Shown: one piece after another, positions 1 to 8,361 of the stretch | How the letters are laid out: every line of letters begins with the position of its first letter | Numbering within the stretch: position 1 is the first letter of the stretch | Origin: FEN-1297 sp964498065 | Lineage (GTDB): Bacteria > Bacteroidota > Ignavibacteria > Ignavibacteriales > Ignavibacteriaceae | Length of the DNA stretch: 20,068 nucleotides | Reading direction: 5' to 3' | Assembly: GCA_964498065.1 (NCBI GenBank) | Contig: CAZCFZ010000067.1 | Span: 1 to 20,068 of the forward strand | Position numbers and translations under genes: made by a program | Notes under the pieces: model-generated | Told to the model about the DNA's origin: nothing | The model's database searches: none | The model's input: the letters and a program-made list of their open reading frames with translations, nothing else

Positions 1-98
1 AATTTATAAGTTATACGAGCCCCTAATTCCTAAATAAAGTACTCTTCCTAACTTTATAGTATTTTTGAATATTATTTATTTCTGAGATGAATTTGTCG

Positions 99-1214
99 TT
101 ATTTTAGAAATATCATTTTCTTTGTTAAAACAAATTCACCAGATTGAATTCTATAAAAATAAACTCCGGATGCTAATTTAGAAGCATCAAAATTTACTGT
201 GTAAACTCCAGAATTTTGTTCTTGGTTTACCAAAGTTGCAATTTCTTGACCCAACATATTGTAAACTTTAAGAGTGACTAAACCTTTATTATGAATACTA
301 TATTCAATCTCTGTTGACGGATTAAACGGATTCGGATAATTCTGTGATAGTGAAAAATTAGTTGGTATTTGATTATTCTTTTGTTTAACTGAAACCTTAG
401 GGAGATAAGGAAGATAAGTTCTAAGATTGTCAAAAGCTATATTAATCTTACCAGCACCAAAAACTTCAACTCCTAAATAAACACCTTTCAAACTAATGTT
501 TGACCATGAACTGGGATAATCACTCCAAACAGTGGAACGATAAGCACGACCTACATTAACGTGATAGCTTTGTAAACTTGTTGTCAAAGATGGAAGTGAA
601 TCAGATGGATACATACCAGGCACCAGGTTCAACTTATTCCCAAGATAATATACTACGTCAGCATTAGACCAGTAACCTCTCCGGTCGTAAACACCATTCG
701 AATCGTCATACCATGGCCATCCTGATGGAGATGGATCTTCATTCCAAGTAGTAGTGATATTGTCATAGTTATCTGTCCTCCAGAGATTAAATTCCAAGTA
801 ATGATCACGACCATTCCATACAGCATCAACACCAAGCATGGCACGTTCACGAGATGAACCACTAGTTATAGGTTGGCTTACCAGCATCATTCGAAAATCG
901 ATATATACATCATTAATTAGATAAGATAGTGGAAGTGATGGATTAAAGCCAAAAGCTTCACCAAATCCAGCGAAAGTATGTTTATCACGATATTCATTAT
1001 AGTCGTATTTGTCAATACACCACGAAAGCGAATAGTTTCCGCCACTCTCCTTGTTCCAATAAACAGGCCAAATTTGATCGCCCCATACTACTTGGTCACT
1101 ATTGCTATTTGTGTAATCAGAATTTTCATTAGTAGTGCTCACTCTCCAGTAGTTTGCAGTTGTATCTGTAGTACTATCTATTCCCATCCAAGTTCCGGGA
1201 CCTGTTGAAAACAT
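99..1214 (-). CDS. T9SS sorting-domain secreted protein, main body of an interrupted gene
   Basis: This open frame gives 371 residues starting at an internal Met. The last ~85 residues are a type IX secretion C-terminal sorting domain: LSQNYPNPFNPSTEIEY, then VYNMLGQEIATLV, ASGVYFYRI and a final KKMIFLK. The preceding ~285 residues are rich in Trp, Tyr, Asn and Asp and look like a secreted beta-sandwich, but I recognise no enzyme family or catalytic motif. The internal Met has no ribosome binding site and this part lacks a signal peptide. The same frame continues upstream through one TAA (1227-1229) to a proper signal peptide starting at 1325. The gene is therefore best read as 99-1325 with one nonsense codon. 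It lies downstream of another T9SS protein and a TonB receptor, which suggests a role at the cell surface. The export-domain call is confident; the function is unknown. Confidence 0.75.
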   Translation of the reverse strand: MFSTGPGTWMGIDSTTDTTANYWRVSTTNENSDYTNSNSDQVVWGDQIWPVYWNKESGGNYSLSWCIDKYDYNEYRDKHTFAGFGEAFGFNPSLPLSYLINDVYIDFRMMLVSQPITSGSSRERAMLGVDAVWNGRDHYLEFNLWRTDNYDNITTTWNEDPSPSGWPWYDDSNGVYDRRGYWSNADVVYYLGNKLNLVPGMYPSDSLPSLTTSLQSYHVNVGRAYRSTVWSDYPSSWSNISLKGVYLGVEVFGAGKINIAFDNLRTYLPYLPKVSVKQKNNQIPTNFSLSQNYPNPFNPSTEIEYSIHNKGLVTLKVYNMLGQEIATLVNQEQNSGVYTVNFDASKLASGVYFYRIQSGEFVLTKKMIFLK

Positions 1215-1226
1215 TTGCCTGTATCT

Positions 1227-1325
1227 TTAGATATAAATTTCAGGATCCCAACTATACTCCACTGATTGTGCAAAAGTTGTTACATATAAAATTAAAAAAC
1301 TAAAGATTAGTAATAACCTTCTCAT
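1227..1325 (-). pseudogene. Detached signal-peptide fragment of the same T9SS gene
   Basis: The frame opens with ATG at 1325, six bases after an AGGAG Shine-Dalgarno. It encodes 32 residues: a basic start (MRRLL), a hydrophobic stretch, and a TTFAQ-S cleavage region typical of a Sec signal peptide. It then stops at TAA (1227-1229). The reading frame resumes without any shift and reaches the second fragment's Met at 1214 five codons later (RYRQM). One substitution, for example from CAA, AAA or GAA, would explain the break. Possible causes are a genuine null allele, a sequencing or assembly error, or readthrough; the sequence alone cannot decide. The signal peptide plus the downstream sorting domain would make a normal T9SS cargo of about 408 residues. 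Confidence 0.8.
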
Positions 1326-1402
1326 ATTTTACTCCTATAAATTAAGAGCCTAATATTAAAAAATATGGGTATTTTGTTCTTAGTTTTTAATACTAAAACC
1401 TG

Positions 1403-1445
1403 AGGAGGGTTATATGATTTTTCAATTTATCATATAAGCCCTCCT
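1403..1445 (-). terminator. Strong intergenic hairpin after the beta-helix gene
   Basis: AGGAGGG-TTATATGAT (1403-1418) pairs with ATCATATAAGCCCTCCT (1429-1445) with a single bulged base, around a 10-base AT-rich loop. The stem has seven strong pairs at its base and nine AT-rich pairs above. It begins about 30 bases past the stop codon of the gene ending at 1477, so it probably ends or stabilises that transcript. The T-run on the minus-strand side is short (GTTTTAG), so intrinsic termination may be partial. Some transcription could continue into the next gene, which starts at 1325. Confidence 0.55.
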
Positions 1446-1476
1446 TTATGACAATTCAACTTTTATTCAATTGATA

Positions 1477-3291
1477 CTATTTCAACAACATCATCTTCTT
1501 AACTGAAGTAAAGTTCCCAGACTTAAATGAATAAAAATAAACACCACTTGCTAAATTGCTAGCATCGAAAGTTACTTTATAATTTCCAGCAGATTGTTCT
1601 TGATTAACAAGTGTAGTAACTTCCTGACCCAATATGTTATAAATTCTCAATGTTACCATTTGAGCTTTAGGTATACTGTAATTAATAATAGTTGTTGGAT
1701 TAAATGGATTCGGGTAATTCTGAGACAATGTAAAATTGGAGGGAAGTTCATTATTGTTCCCTTTCGTCTGAATGCCTGTTAAAACAAACTGAGAAGTATC
1801 CTCATTCAATATCCATGACATTGCATCAGTCCGGTTTTGCTCCCAGAGCGTTTTTGCCTTGGGAAACCAGTTCAGATCACCTAGAGGTAAGCCTTCGATT
1901 GATCCTTTCAGGAGCATTGGATTATTGTAAGCACAATTAATGCGTGGCCAGACTGTTGGATTTCCAAGGTTGTATGTGGAATCCAAACACCAGAACCAGT
2001 TACCTGCAAATTGTAAAGGCGGTGTTTCCGGACCAGTTGTGAAATTCCAGATATTCAACTTGGCATTATCGAAAGCGTAGGAAACCAATGAATCTTGATA
2101 TGCGTAAAACTTTGGATCTGTCCACTGGGGGTCTGTGTTAGGATGGTTTCCCATGGAATTATCCAAATAATGTCCCTCCATAAAGTAAGGGAAGTGAGCT
2201 TTATCGCTGCACATTGAGGCTTCTCTATTTACTCCGGCAGAATCCTGTGGCCACATAAGAGGCATCTGGTAATCTTTAGGTATTGGAGTCGTTCCATCGT
2301 TATTTACAGTGTGTGTAGCAGCCCAATTTACCAGATTTAGTATAGCTGTATCCGTATACACAGAATTGTATTCGACAAACAGCTTCCTTGGGGAGAGCAG
2401 CTTCCCACCTGAAGAGTCTGATGATGTAGTGTCATCATTTACCCAAGCAAAGTATTTACCCACGCCAACAGTGTCACCATCGGGAAACGAGAATTGGGAT
2501 ATAAACGGTGTTGGGCTTGTGTCAAAATCGAAAAACAGATTATTGGTAACAAAGTATTTATTCGTGTGCCAGGCCCAGAGACCTTGTTCTTTGTGAAAAA
2601 TCCACGTGTTGTGGTTAATCCAAATAAAATTCTCGGAATCGGCTGTAAAGACGCTGTTTATCCCAATCAACATCCCTGTACTAACAAAAGTGTTGTTCTC
2701 CAAATAAAGAGTGTCATATCCGTTACCTGGTGAAATCGTGAAATCAATAAGGTTCCCATCATACGGATTGGTCAAGGTACCGGTACGAAGAATAAGACTG
2801 TTGGTTATTTTAACCGTAGGCGTTGGCACACTAGTCATACTAATCAATGCCCATAGACCCGAAGGATCAATGGTTGCACTATCGATTACAATTCTTATGG
2901 GTTGGTTAACGCTGGAAACAATAGGTACAGGACAAAGATCATTGTTTTGATCTGCTCCAATGATATAGACATTCTTTAATGTGAGATCACCGAGCAAGTT
3001 GAACATACTCGCCTGAACTGTTCCGTCTGAATTGACACCATCTTGTATCTCAGCTGGCATTTCTCCTGCTGACGGTTTTGTACCTATGATGGTTAATGGA
3101 AATCCATTGTTTTCAATGACCCCATTGAGACCATACCAGCCACCTGCCTCAAGCCTATAAATTACATTACCTTGATGGGCACTGATAGAATCGTTCAGTG
3201 TACCATAACCTGGTGGCACATCTAAATAAGTTTGTGCAAAAACGGCTACCGGAACTAGAAGGAACACAATAAGTATAGTTAGTTTTCTCAT
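1477..3291 (-). CDS. T9SS-exported right-handed beta-helix-like protein
   Basis: This is a secreted protein of about 604 residues. A signal peptide (MRKLTILIVF... ending VFAQ) is followed by a long region of short beta-strand repeats with runs such as LTLKNVYIIG, VKITNSLILRTG and LYLENNTFVSTG. These are typical of a parallel beta-helix of the pectate-lyase-like superfamily. The last ~85 residues are a T9SS sorting domain (LSQNYPNPFNPTTIINYSI ... VYFYSF ... KKMMLLK). I see no definite catalytic set, so it may be a lyase, a glycan-binding protein or a surface structural protein. Two ATGs are possible. The one at 3297 abuts AGGAG directly, whereas the one at 3291 has a 6-base spacing, so 3291 is preferred. 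Its sorting domain is closely similar to that of the next gene downstream, so the two are probably exported and anchored by the same machinery. Position after the TonB receptor suggests extracellular polysaccharide handling (inference). Confidence 0.8.
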   Translation of the reverse strand: MRKLTILIVFLLVPVAVFAQTYLDVPPGYGTLNDSISAHQGNVIYRLEAGGWYGLNGVIENNGFPLTIIGTKPSAGEMPAEIQDGVNSDGTVQASMFNLLGDLTLKNVYIIGADQNNDLCPVPIVSSVNQPIRIVIDSATIDPSGLWALISMTSVPTPTVKITNSLILRTGTLTNPYDGNLIDFTISPGNGYDTLYLENNTFVSTGMLIGINSVFTADSENFIWINHNTWIFHKEQGLWAWHTNKYFVTNNLFFDFDTSPTPFISQFSFPDGDTVGVGKYFAWVNDDTTSSDSSGGKLLSPRKLFVEYNSVYTDTAILNLVNWAATHTVNNDGTTPIPKDYQMPLMWPQDSAGVNREASMCSDKAHFPYFMEGHYLDNSMGNHPNTDPQWTDPKFYAYQDSLVSYAFDNAKLNIWNFTTGPETPPLQFAGNWFWCLDSTYNLGNPTVWPRINCAYNNPMLLKGSIEGLPLGDLNWFPKAKTLWEQNRTDAMSWILNEDTSQFVLTGIQTKGNNNELPSNFTLSQNYPNPFNPTTIINYSIPKAQMVTLRIYNILGQEVTTLVNQEQSAGNYKVTFDASNLASGVYFYSFKSGNFTSVKKMMLLK

Positions 3292-3421
3292 TTTCATCTC
3301 CTAATGAAATAGAATTAAAAAAATTAAAAATTGGTTCTGTTTATTTCAATTTAAACGTCATTACGCTTGGAGAAAGGTCCTCCATCTTATAAATTGCTTT
3401 GTTATGTTAAACTCCAAACAA

Positions 3422-3451
3422 TTATCCGCTTAGTGATAAATGTATATGCAT
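3422..3451 (-). other. Nine-codon mini-ORF with near-ideal Shine-Dalgarno
   Basis: In the 265-base gap between the receptor and the beta-helix gene, the minus strand carries AAGGAGGT five bases before an ATG. The frame encodes only MHIHLSLSG and then TAA. This is the best ribosome binding site in the window, yet no gene follows. About 40 bases further downstream a small hairpin (TGGAG/CTCCA, 3368-3384) precedes the start of the beta-helix gene. It could be a leader peptide, a remnant of a lost gene start, or chance. I see no other gene in 3298-3562; the rest is AT-rich and unremarkable. Confidence 0.3.
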
Positions 3452-3562
3452 TTCTTACCTCCTTAAATATTTTTAAATGGTTATTAATGATAGGTGATTA
3501 GTTAAGAACTGGATTAATGTAAAAAATGGTTAAATTAGAGAAAAATTTTGTCAAAGATGATT

Positions 3563-6500
3563 TTATAAATTATATCTTATTCCGAAGTCCATACTCCATC
3601 CATAATTCTCCAAATATGTTGGTCTAGGATCACCAAAATCCTTTTGGGATTGGATTGGATTATTAATGTTTGCAAGGTCGAATAACAAGCTAAGACCTCT
3701 CACTGGCAACTTTTGGGTGACTTGTAAATCCCATAATGCCAGGCTGGCTTTACTTGTCTCCAACTCTTTCATGCTTGGTTTGCTTGTTACCATTGCCCCT
3801 GTGTACTGATAGGATGCCCATAGATTGAATCCTTTGTAATTGTATCCGAAAGAAAGATTCACTACGCTCTTCGGCTGATTAAGCACAGGCCCAGAGTAAA
3901 TAGAGTCTACAGTGGCCAAATTATAAATCGGTCTCCCTTTTGAATCCGTGCCTGTTTGCACTGTATGTATGTAAGTATTTTGATATGCAGTTTGGCTTTT
4001 CATCAACGTGAAATTTGCATCCAAGGTTATGAAATTAAACGGAGTCGGCAGGTACCACAGATTAGTTTGTATTTCAACTTCTAGGCCCTTTATGTATACG
4101 GGAAAAGTGTGATTCTGTGGGACCTTAATTTCAATTGTTGTGTTCGGCGAAAAATACTCACCCGTTCCAAAAGGCCTAGGCTGTCCCCCAACCGAATATT
4201 CGGTAGGAATCCAAATAAAATTATTCACTTCTTTGTAGAAAACATCTGCAGATATTAATCCAATCTTATTTCCAAATGCCGCTACCTGGGCATCATAATT
4301 TGTCCAGATTTCAGGTTTCAAATTAGGATTTCCTGATTGATATATCGGATATGGTTGGTTGGTAATATTTACAAAAATGTTCGATGCTAACATATTGTAG
4401 TCAGGTCTATGTAGTGTACGAGTGAACGAGAGAAGGCCTTGCAACCAATCTGTAGGCTTAATTTTTAAATTGACCATAGGAAACCAATAAGCGTCATTAT
4501 GAGTTGAATCTATCGAATGGCCCGGAGCGATCCAAGGATTGGGAGTAGAGACTCCTGCTTCCATCCACCATCCGTTTAACTTATCCGTCACATCTTCAAA
4601 TCTAACACCTGGTGTTAGTATTAGCATATCTCCCAAATTCAACTGTCCCATTATGTAGCCTGCCTTATAGTATCCCGTTAGCTCCTGAGAATTAAATTTT
4701 ATCGATGACCAGTTTGGGAGTAATCCGAGTTTGTAACCTCCGAATGCGCCTGGCATTCCTGACGGATTGACATACAGATAGTTATAAGAAAAGTTATTCC
4801 ACCAATCAAACAACTGATTTAGCCGATCTAAATTAGGCATAAATCCAAAATTGAACTGGCCTTTTATAAAATTACTAAGTATGCCACCATAGAAACTGCT
4901 AGTTGCTAAGCCGTTGTAGGATGTTACGCTGGCCCAAGGTAGAGCTTTTACCGCAGCCGGAGCAAATCCTGTATTAATCCAATAGGCAACAGTTTGCGAT
5001 TCATAGTTGGGCCTTTCATTCCTTGAATCTATTTTGTACTCGGCACCGATCTTAATGTAAGCAGAAATATAATTAGTTAAGTTGAAAGGGACTTTGCAAT
5101 TAATATCGAAATCGGTGTGCTTCTCGAGCAGATCGTTAGAATTTAGACTTAAGCTGTATAGGGAGGTTAAGTTATTTATATTAGCAGCCGAATTGTCAGT
5201 TGCGTAACTAAGAATTTGATTTAAAGGCAAACTCTGAGTAAGAATATCGCCATACCTGGAAAGCGCTGGTGATGTAAATTGGAAATACCACTCCCTTGAA
5301 CCAGGCATGTATGCGTGGGACAACGAGAAACCGATCCCTTCGTCGAGCTCCACTGAACTGAATTTTTGTTTGGCACGAATAGAGCCAACATATAATTCTG
5401 TTACATTAGTGGGAGCGTCTGTAACAAAATAATCTACACCGCCTCCATTTAGATCGTATTCCTTTGTAGTTTCCGTAAAATTCTGATTCGCATAGGAGTA
5501 AAAGTTAGAGAAAACGAATTTGGTTTTAGAAGATAAACTATAGTCCAAAACTAAAGTTCCGGATGCTCTATGATTTAGTCGGCCTATGTCATTTAAGGTG
5601 ATTCCGCCGACATATAGTGGAGCGAGCTGCCCCAATGGGGCTATTGTTTTAGTTTGATACCAAGCTCCTAAGGATTGATCACTTCTTATTACGTTTTGCA
5701 CGTTCGCATTTAACTTCACCCCCAAACTGTTATCAAAAAACCTATCGCTGATATTTCCAGCAAACTGGTAATTCTTCCAGTAGTTATTTAGGTTGTTATA
5801 ACCTCCTAAGGCTGTAAAGTTGTATCTCAATCCGGTAGGGGCCTGACCTAGCTCAAGATTAACCACGCCTCCAACTGCATCGGCCTTCATATCCGGTGTA
5901 ATTGTTTTGAACACTTCCACACTATGGACTGCATACTGGGATATACCTGCTATGTCAGTTGCGCTGTTGTCAGAACTAGTAGAAGGTACAAGCATACCGT
6001 TTATTTCTACTTGTGTGTATTTAGGATTCATACCTCGGATTACAAGTCCAGTCCCTTCTCCTCCTGATCGTATTAGTGAAATACCAGGTAGTCGTCCAAT
6101 GGCTTCAGCTAAATTTGCATCCGGGTTTTCTTGAAGGCGATCTGCAGCAACTACATTTTTTATAACATCAGAATTGATTTGCTCATTTATAGCACCTTGT
6201 TGACCTGTTCTTTGAGCTGTTACAACTACTTCCTTTCCTTTCACAGCAGTTATTTTTAATGCTACATTCAGTTGAGTAATTCCATTTGGCTTAATAACAA
6301 CATTGATCTTTTTTGTTTCATAACCTACATATGAAATTGAAATTGTATAATTTCCGGCTACGATATTTCGAATAAAATAATTACCTTCAATATCGGTGGC
6401 AGCGCCAAGATTTGTTCCATCGATTACTACACTTGCAAACGGTAGTGCTTTTTTATCTTCTGCTCCAGTCACTTTACCTGAGAGAGTTCCTTTTGCAGAA

Positions 6501-6580
6501 TTTTGAGAATAGAGGTTCACACTCCCGAATGTGCAGACAAAAAAAAGAATTATACAACAAAAGAATAATTTTGTTTTCAT
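3563..6580 (-). CDS. TonB-dependent outer-membrane receptor
   Basis: This is an outer-membrane active transporter of 1005 residues. From the N-terminus it shows a signal peptide (MKTKLFFCC... to LYSQ); a carboxypeptidase-regulatory-like beta domain (about 30-110; GTLSGKVTGAEDKKALPFASV, DIEGNYFIRNIVAGNYTI, VGYETKK); a plug domain (about 130-245; LAEAIGRLPGISL, GLVIRGMNPKYTQVEING, VEVFKTITPDM, VGGVVNL); then a 22-strand-type barrel. The chain ends in a barrel-like strand with terminal Leu (YGWSMDFGIRYNL). The longest frame begins at a TTG at 6592, but ATG at 6580 has GAGGA five bases upstream and is the better start. No SusD-like lipoprotein follows, so it is not a classic SusCD pair. Co-orientation with the rhamnose genes suggests it imports rhamnose or rhamnose-containing oligosaccharides; that substrate is inference. 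TonB energy coupling is expected from the family. Confidence 0.9.
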   Translation of the reverse strand: MKTKLFFCCIILFFVCTFGSVNLYSQNSAKGTLSGKVTGAEDKKALPFASVVIDGTNLGAATDIEGNYFIRNIVAGNYTISISYVGYETKKINVVIKPNGITQLNVALKITAVKGKEVVVTAQRTGQQGAINEQINSDVIKNVVAADRLQENPDANLAEAIGRLPGISLIRSGGEGTGLVIRGMNPKYTQVEINGMLVPSTSSDNSATDIAGISQYAVHSVEVFKTITPDMKADAVGGVVNLELGQAPTGLRYNFTALGGYNNLNNYWKNYQFAGNISDRFFDNSLGVKLNANVQNVIRSDQSLGAWYQTKTIAPLGQLAPLYVGGITLNDIGRLNHRASGTLVLDYSLSSKTKFVFSNFYSYANQNFTETTKEYDLNGGGVDYFVTDAPTNVTELYVGSIRAKQKFSSVELDEGIGFSLSHAYMPGSREWYFQFTSPALSRYGDILTQSLPLNQILSYATDNSAANINNLTSLYSLSLNSNDLLEKHTDFDINCKVPFNLTNYISAYIKIGAEYKIDSRNERPNYESQTVAYWINTGFAPAAVKALPWASVTSYNGLATSSFYGGILSNFIKGQFNFGFMPNLDRLNQLFDWWNNFSYNYLYVNPSGMPGAFGGYKLGLLPNWSSIKFNSQELTGYYKAGYIMGQLNLGDMLILTPGVRFEDVTDKLNGWWMEAGVSTPNPWIAPGHSIDSTHNDAYWFPMVNLKIKPTDWLQGLLSFTRTLHRPDYNMLASNIFVNITNQPYPIYQSGNPNLKPEIWTNYDAQVAAFGNKIGLISADVFYKEVNNFIWIPTEYSVGGQPRPFGTGEYFSPNTTIEIKVPQNHTFPVYIKGLEVEIQTNLWYLPTPFNFITLDANFTLMKSQTAYQNTYIHTVQTGTDSKGRPIYNLATVDSIYSGPVLNQPKSVVNLSFGYNYKGFNLWASYQYTGAMVTSKPSMKELETSKASLALWDLQVTQKLPVRGLSLLFDLANINNPIQSQKDFGDPRPTYLENYGWSMDFGIRYNL

Positions 6581-6605
6581 TTCAGTCCTCAAAAATTAAT
6601 ATATT

Positions 6606-6628
6606 ATAATTCGAAGGATTCGAATTAT
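6606..6628. promoter_or_regulatory. Perfect 10-bp-arm palindrome upstream of the receptor gene
   Basis: ATAATTCGAA and its exact reverse complement TTCGAATTAT flank a 3-base centre (GGA on plus, TCC on minus). The element ends 25 bases upstream of the receptor ATG, just before its ribosome binding site. It may be a regulator operator, since its TTCGAA half-sites recall those of the putative LacI sites. It may instead be an RNA hairpin with a 3-base loop that separates the receptor message from the permease operon. The 101-base gap it lies in contains nothing else I can name. Confidence 0.45.
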
Positions 6629-6681
6629 TGAATGATTATTAAAAACAGTTATTCTAAATCCATCTTAATACAAAATGCGCA

Positions 6682-6858
6682 CTATGCTTTTTTATTCATC
6701 CAAAAAGGTGTGCACAAAAACCAGATAATGGTGCCGATAAGCATAAGTAATTTATCCGTCTTAAGATCGATTAAATTATTAAAGACAAAAAAAGACGGTA
6801 AAAGTGTCATGACCAATCCTAGGCCGGATACTGTCTTAAGAAATAAATTCAACTTCAT
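6682..6858 (-). CDS. Small two-helix membrane protein overlapping the permease gene
   Basis: This 58-residue protein has two predicted membrane helices: roughly 7-25 (LKTVSGLGLVMTLLPSFFVF) and 37-52 (LMLIGTIIWFLCTPFW). They are joined by a short polar loop (NNLIDLKTDK), with a basic C-terminus (MNKKA). The frame extends to a TTG at 6864, but ATG at 6858 is preferred. It overlaps the last 23 bases of the permease gene in another frame, which suggests translational coupling. I infer that it is an accessory or stabilising subunit of that permease, since small membrane partners of this kind are often encoded beside transporters. No biochemical function can be read from it. The clean hydropathy pattern and overlap arrangement argue that it is real and not an accidental frame. 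Confidence 0.65.
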   Translation of the reverse strand: MKLNLFLKTVSGLGLVMTLLPSFFVFNNLIDLKTDKLLMLIGTIIWFLCTPFWMNKKA

Positions 6859-8263
6859 TTTCAACTTTCTTTTGAACAGTTAATTTTTGTAAAATTAGAC
6901 TTGAGATAATGTATATAACACATGCTATAAACCATCCCGGCAATCCTAAAAAGAAAATTTCCATTCCAAAATATAAATTAATAAAAAGACACAAGGCGAG
7001 TGTTAAAATCCATGTAATCATAGCTGCAAAATTTAAGGACTTATTAAAATATTCGGCAAAGTTTGATTTCATTTTCAGTTTAGGCAGGATGTAAACGTCC
7101 ATCATAATAATAGCGCCCATAGGCATTAATAAAAGTCCGTAAAGTGCAACAAATTCCAGAAGTTTCATAACTAAAGCAGGAAATATTGCTGCAACACTTG
7201 TTATCAAGCCTACAATCATAGTAACTTTCCATGTCTTCCATTTAGGTTTGATTGCTTGAAGAGCTAAACCCGCTCTGTAAATAGTAGGATTAGCTGTAGT
7301 CCATCCAGCCATAATTACACATACAGCGCCCGCGATACCTGCAGCTCCAAAAGCTATTGGGCCTGGAGAAAATTGTGTAATGTTATGTGTCGTTTGCAAA
7401 AAAACCGCATACAAAATACCAGAAGCTATCCACGCAATATAGTGTCCCACATACATTCCTGATGCAGGAGAAAAGCCATGATACCATTTTTTCGCATAGC
7501 GTAAAATCGATAAATCTGCCATACCAATATGCATTGCCATATTAACAAACCACGCAAAAAACAGTACATGCCAAAAAGTAAATTGACTCTGACCTGGAAG
7601 AGCTTTACCCGTCCAAATTTTTGTTTTTGCTATTTCCCAAAAATTTGAAAATGAGGTTACACCTAATTTCGGTAAAACGGCAACGGCAGCAGCTATGAAT
7701 ACCAAAATCATCCATGGAGCTGCAATGTTTGCAAATTTAGATACTTGATTATATCCAAACATCGCAACTAGTGTGGTTACAATTCCTACTAAGAACACTA
7801 TAACCACCCATTCAATACTATTGGGCAACCATTGATTTAGAGAAGGCATACCCAAATGAAAAGGTATACCTACAGCAGTGGCCGAGACGGCAATCATTGA
7901 ACCAGCTAAGAAACAAAACATAATGGCATTAACAAAATTATACACGGCTGTTAATTTGATACCACAAATTTTCTCCAACAGATAATATAATGTTAATCGG
8001 AATTTCGTTGCTATAGGAGCGCAAATGAAGGCCCAGCTTAATACTGCTAAAAAATCACCTACAAGAAGACCAAAGATCAAATCGGCTGCACCAACGCCGT
8101 GAGCAACGAACAAAGGACCAATAACAAACTCCGTCCCTGCTGTATGTTCACCTATATACATTCCTATAAAGCTCCCCCATCCTTTCCATTGCGATTTAGG
8201 TACTGGAGTTTGTTCATATTCTTCTACCGAATTTAAATGACTAAGCAGTTTTTCTTTCAGCAT
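6836..8263 (-). CDS. NCS1-like (purine/cytosine permease-type) inner-membrane transporter
   Basis: This is a polytopic membrane protein of 475 residues with about 12 hydrophobic segments. The N-terminal region (VPKSQWKGWGSFIGMYIGEHTAGTEFVIGPLFVAHG) and the first helices (LIFGLLVGDFLAVLSW) resemble the nucleobase:cation symporter-1 / cytosine-permease family, which moves nucleobases, hydantoins or vitamins by ion symport. The polar ends and the length are normal for that family. The gene lies 98 bases after rhamnose isomerase in the same direction, and no other inner-membrane sugar transporter is present in the window. It is therefore the likely rhamnose, or rhamnose-derivative, permease (inference from context). 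If so, it differs from RhaT and from the ABC systems known for rhamnose. ATG at 8263 follows AGGAA at 5 bases. The family call is moderately certain; the substrate is uncertain. Confidence 0.75.
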   Translation of the reverse strand: MLKEKLLSHLNSVEEYEQTPVPKSQWKGWGSFIGMYIGEHTAGTEFVIGPLFVAHGVGAADLIFGLLVGDFLAVLSWAFICAPIATKFRLTLYYLLEKICGIKLTAVYNFVNAIMFCFLAGSMIAVSATAVGIPFHLGMPSLNQWLPNSIEWVVIVFLVGIVTTLVAMFGYNQVSKFANIAAPWMILVFIAAAVAVLPKLGVTSFSNFWEIAKTKIWTGKALPGQSQFTFWHVLFFAWFVNMAMHIGMADLSILRYAKKWYHGFSPASGMYVGHYIAWIASGILYAVFLQTTHNITQFSPGPIAFGAAGIAGAVCVIMAGWTTANPTIYRAGLALQAIKPKWKTWKVTMIVGLITSVAAIFPALVMKLLEFVALYGLLLMPMGAIIMMDVYILPKLKMKSNFAEYFNKSLNFAAMITWILTLALCLFINLYFGMEIFFLGLPGWFIACVIYIISSLILQKLTVQKKVENEVEFIS

Positions 8264-8361
8264 TTTAATTCCTATTTAGTGAAATTACAAAATTTACAAA
8301 ATGAACGAATTTTATTGAATAAAAATCTATTTGATTTTTTTAGGATTTAAAATTTGAAAAT

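Noticed and set aside
1227..1229. In-frame stop as recoded codon (selenocysteine or pyrrolysine)
   Set aside because: The codon is TAA, not TGA or TAG, and no recoding structure is evident. A point mutation or sequence error is simpler.
5907..6134. Open frame antisense to the receptor gene, and similar frames antisense to the other large genes
   Set aside because: They lie wholly inside confidently identified genes, lack ribosome binding sites and have no recognisable domains.
3563..6580. SusC of a SusCD glycan-uptake pair
   Set aside because: No SusD-like lipoprotein lies beside it; the following genes are T9SS-tailed proteins. A general TonB-dependent receptor call is safer.
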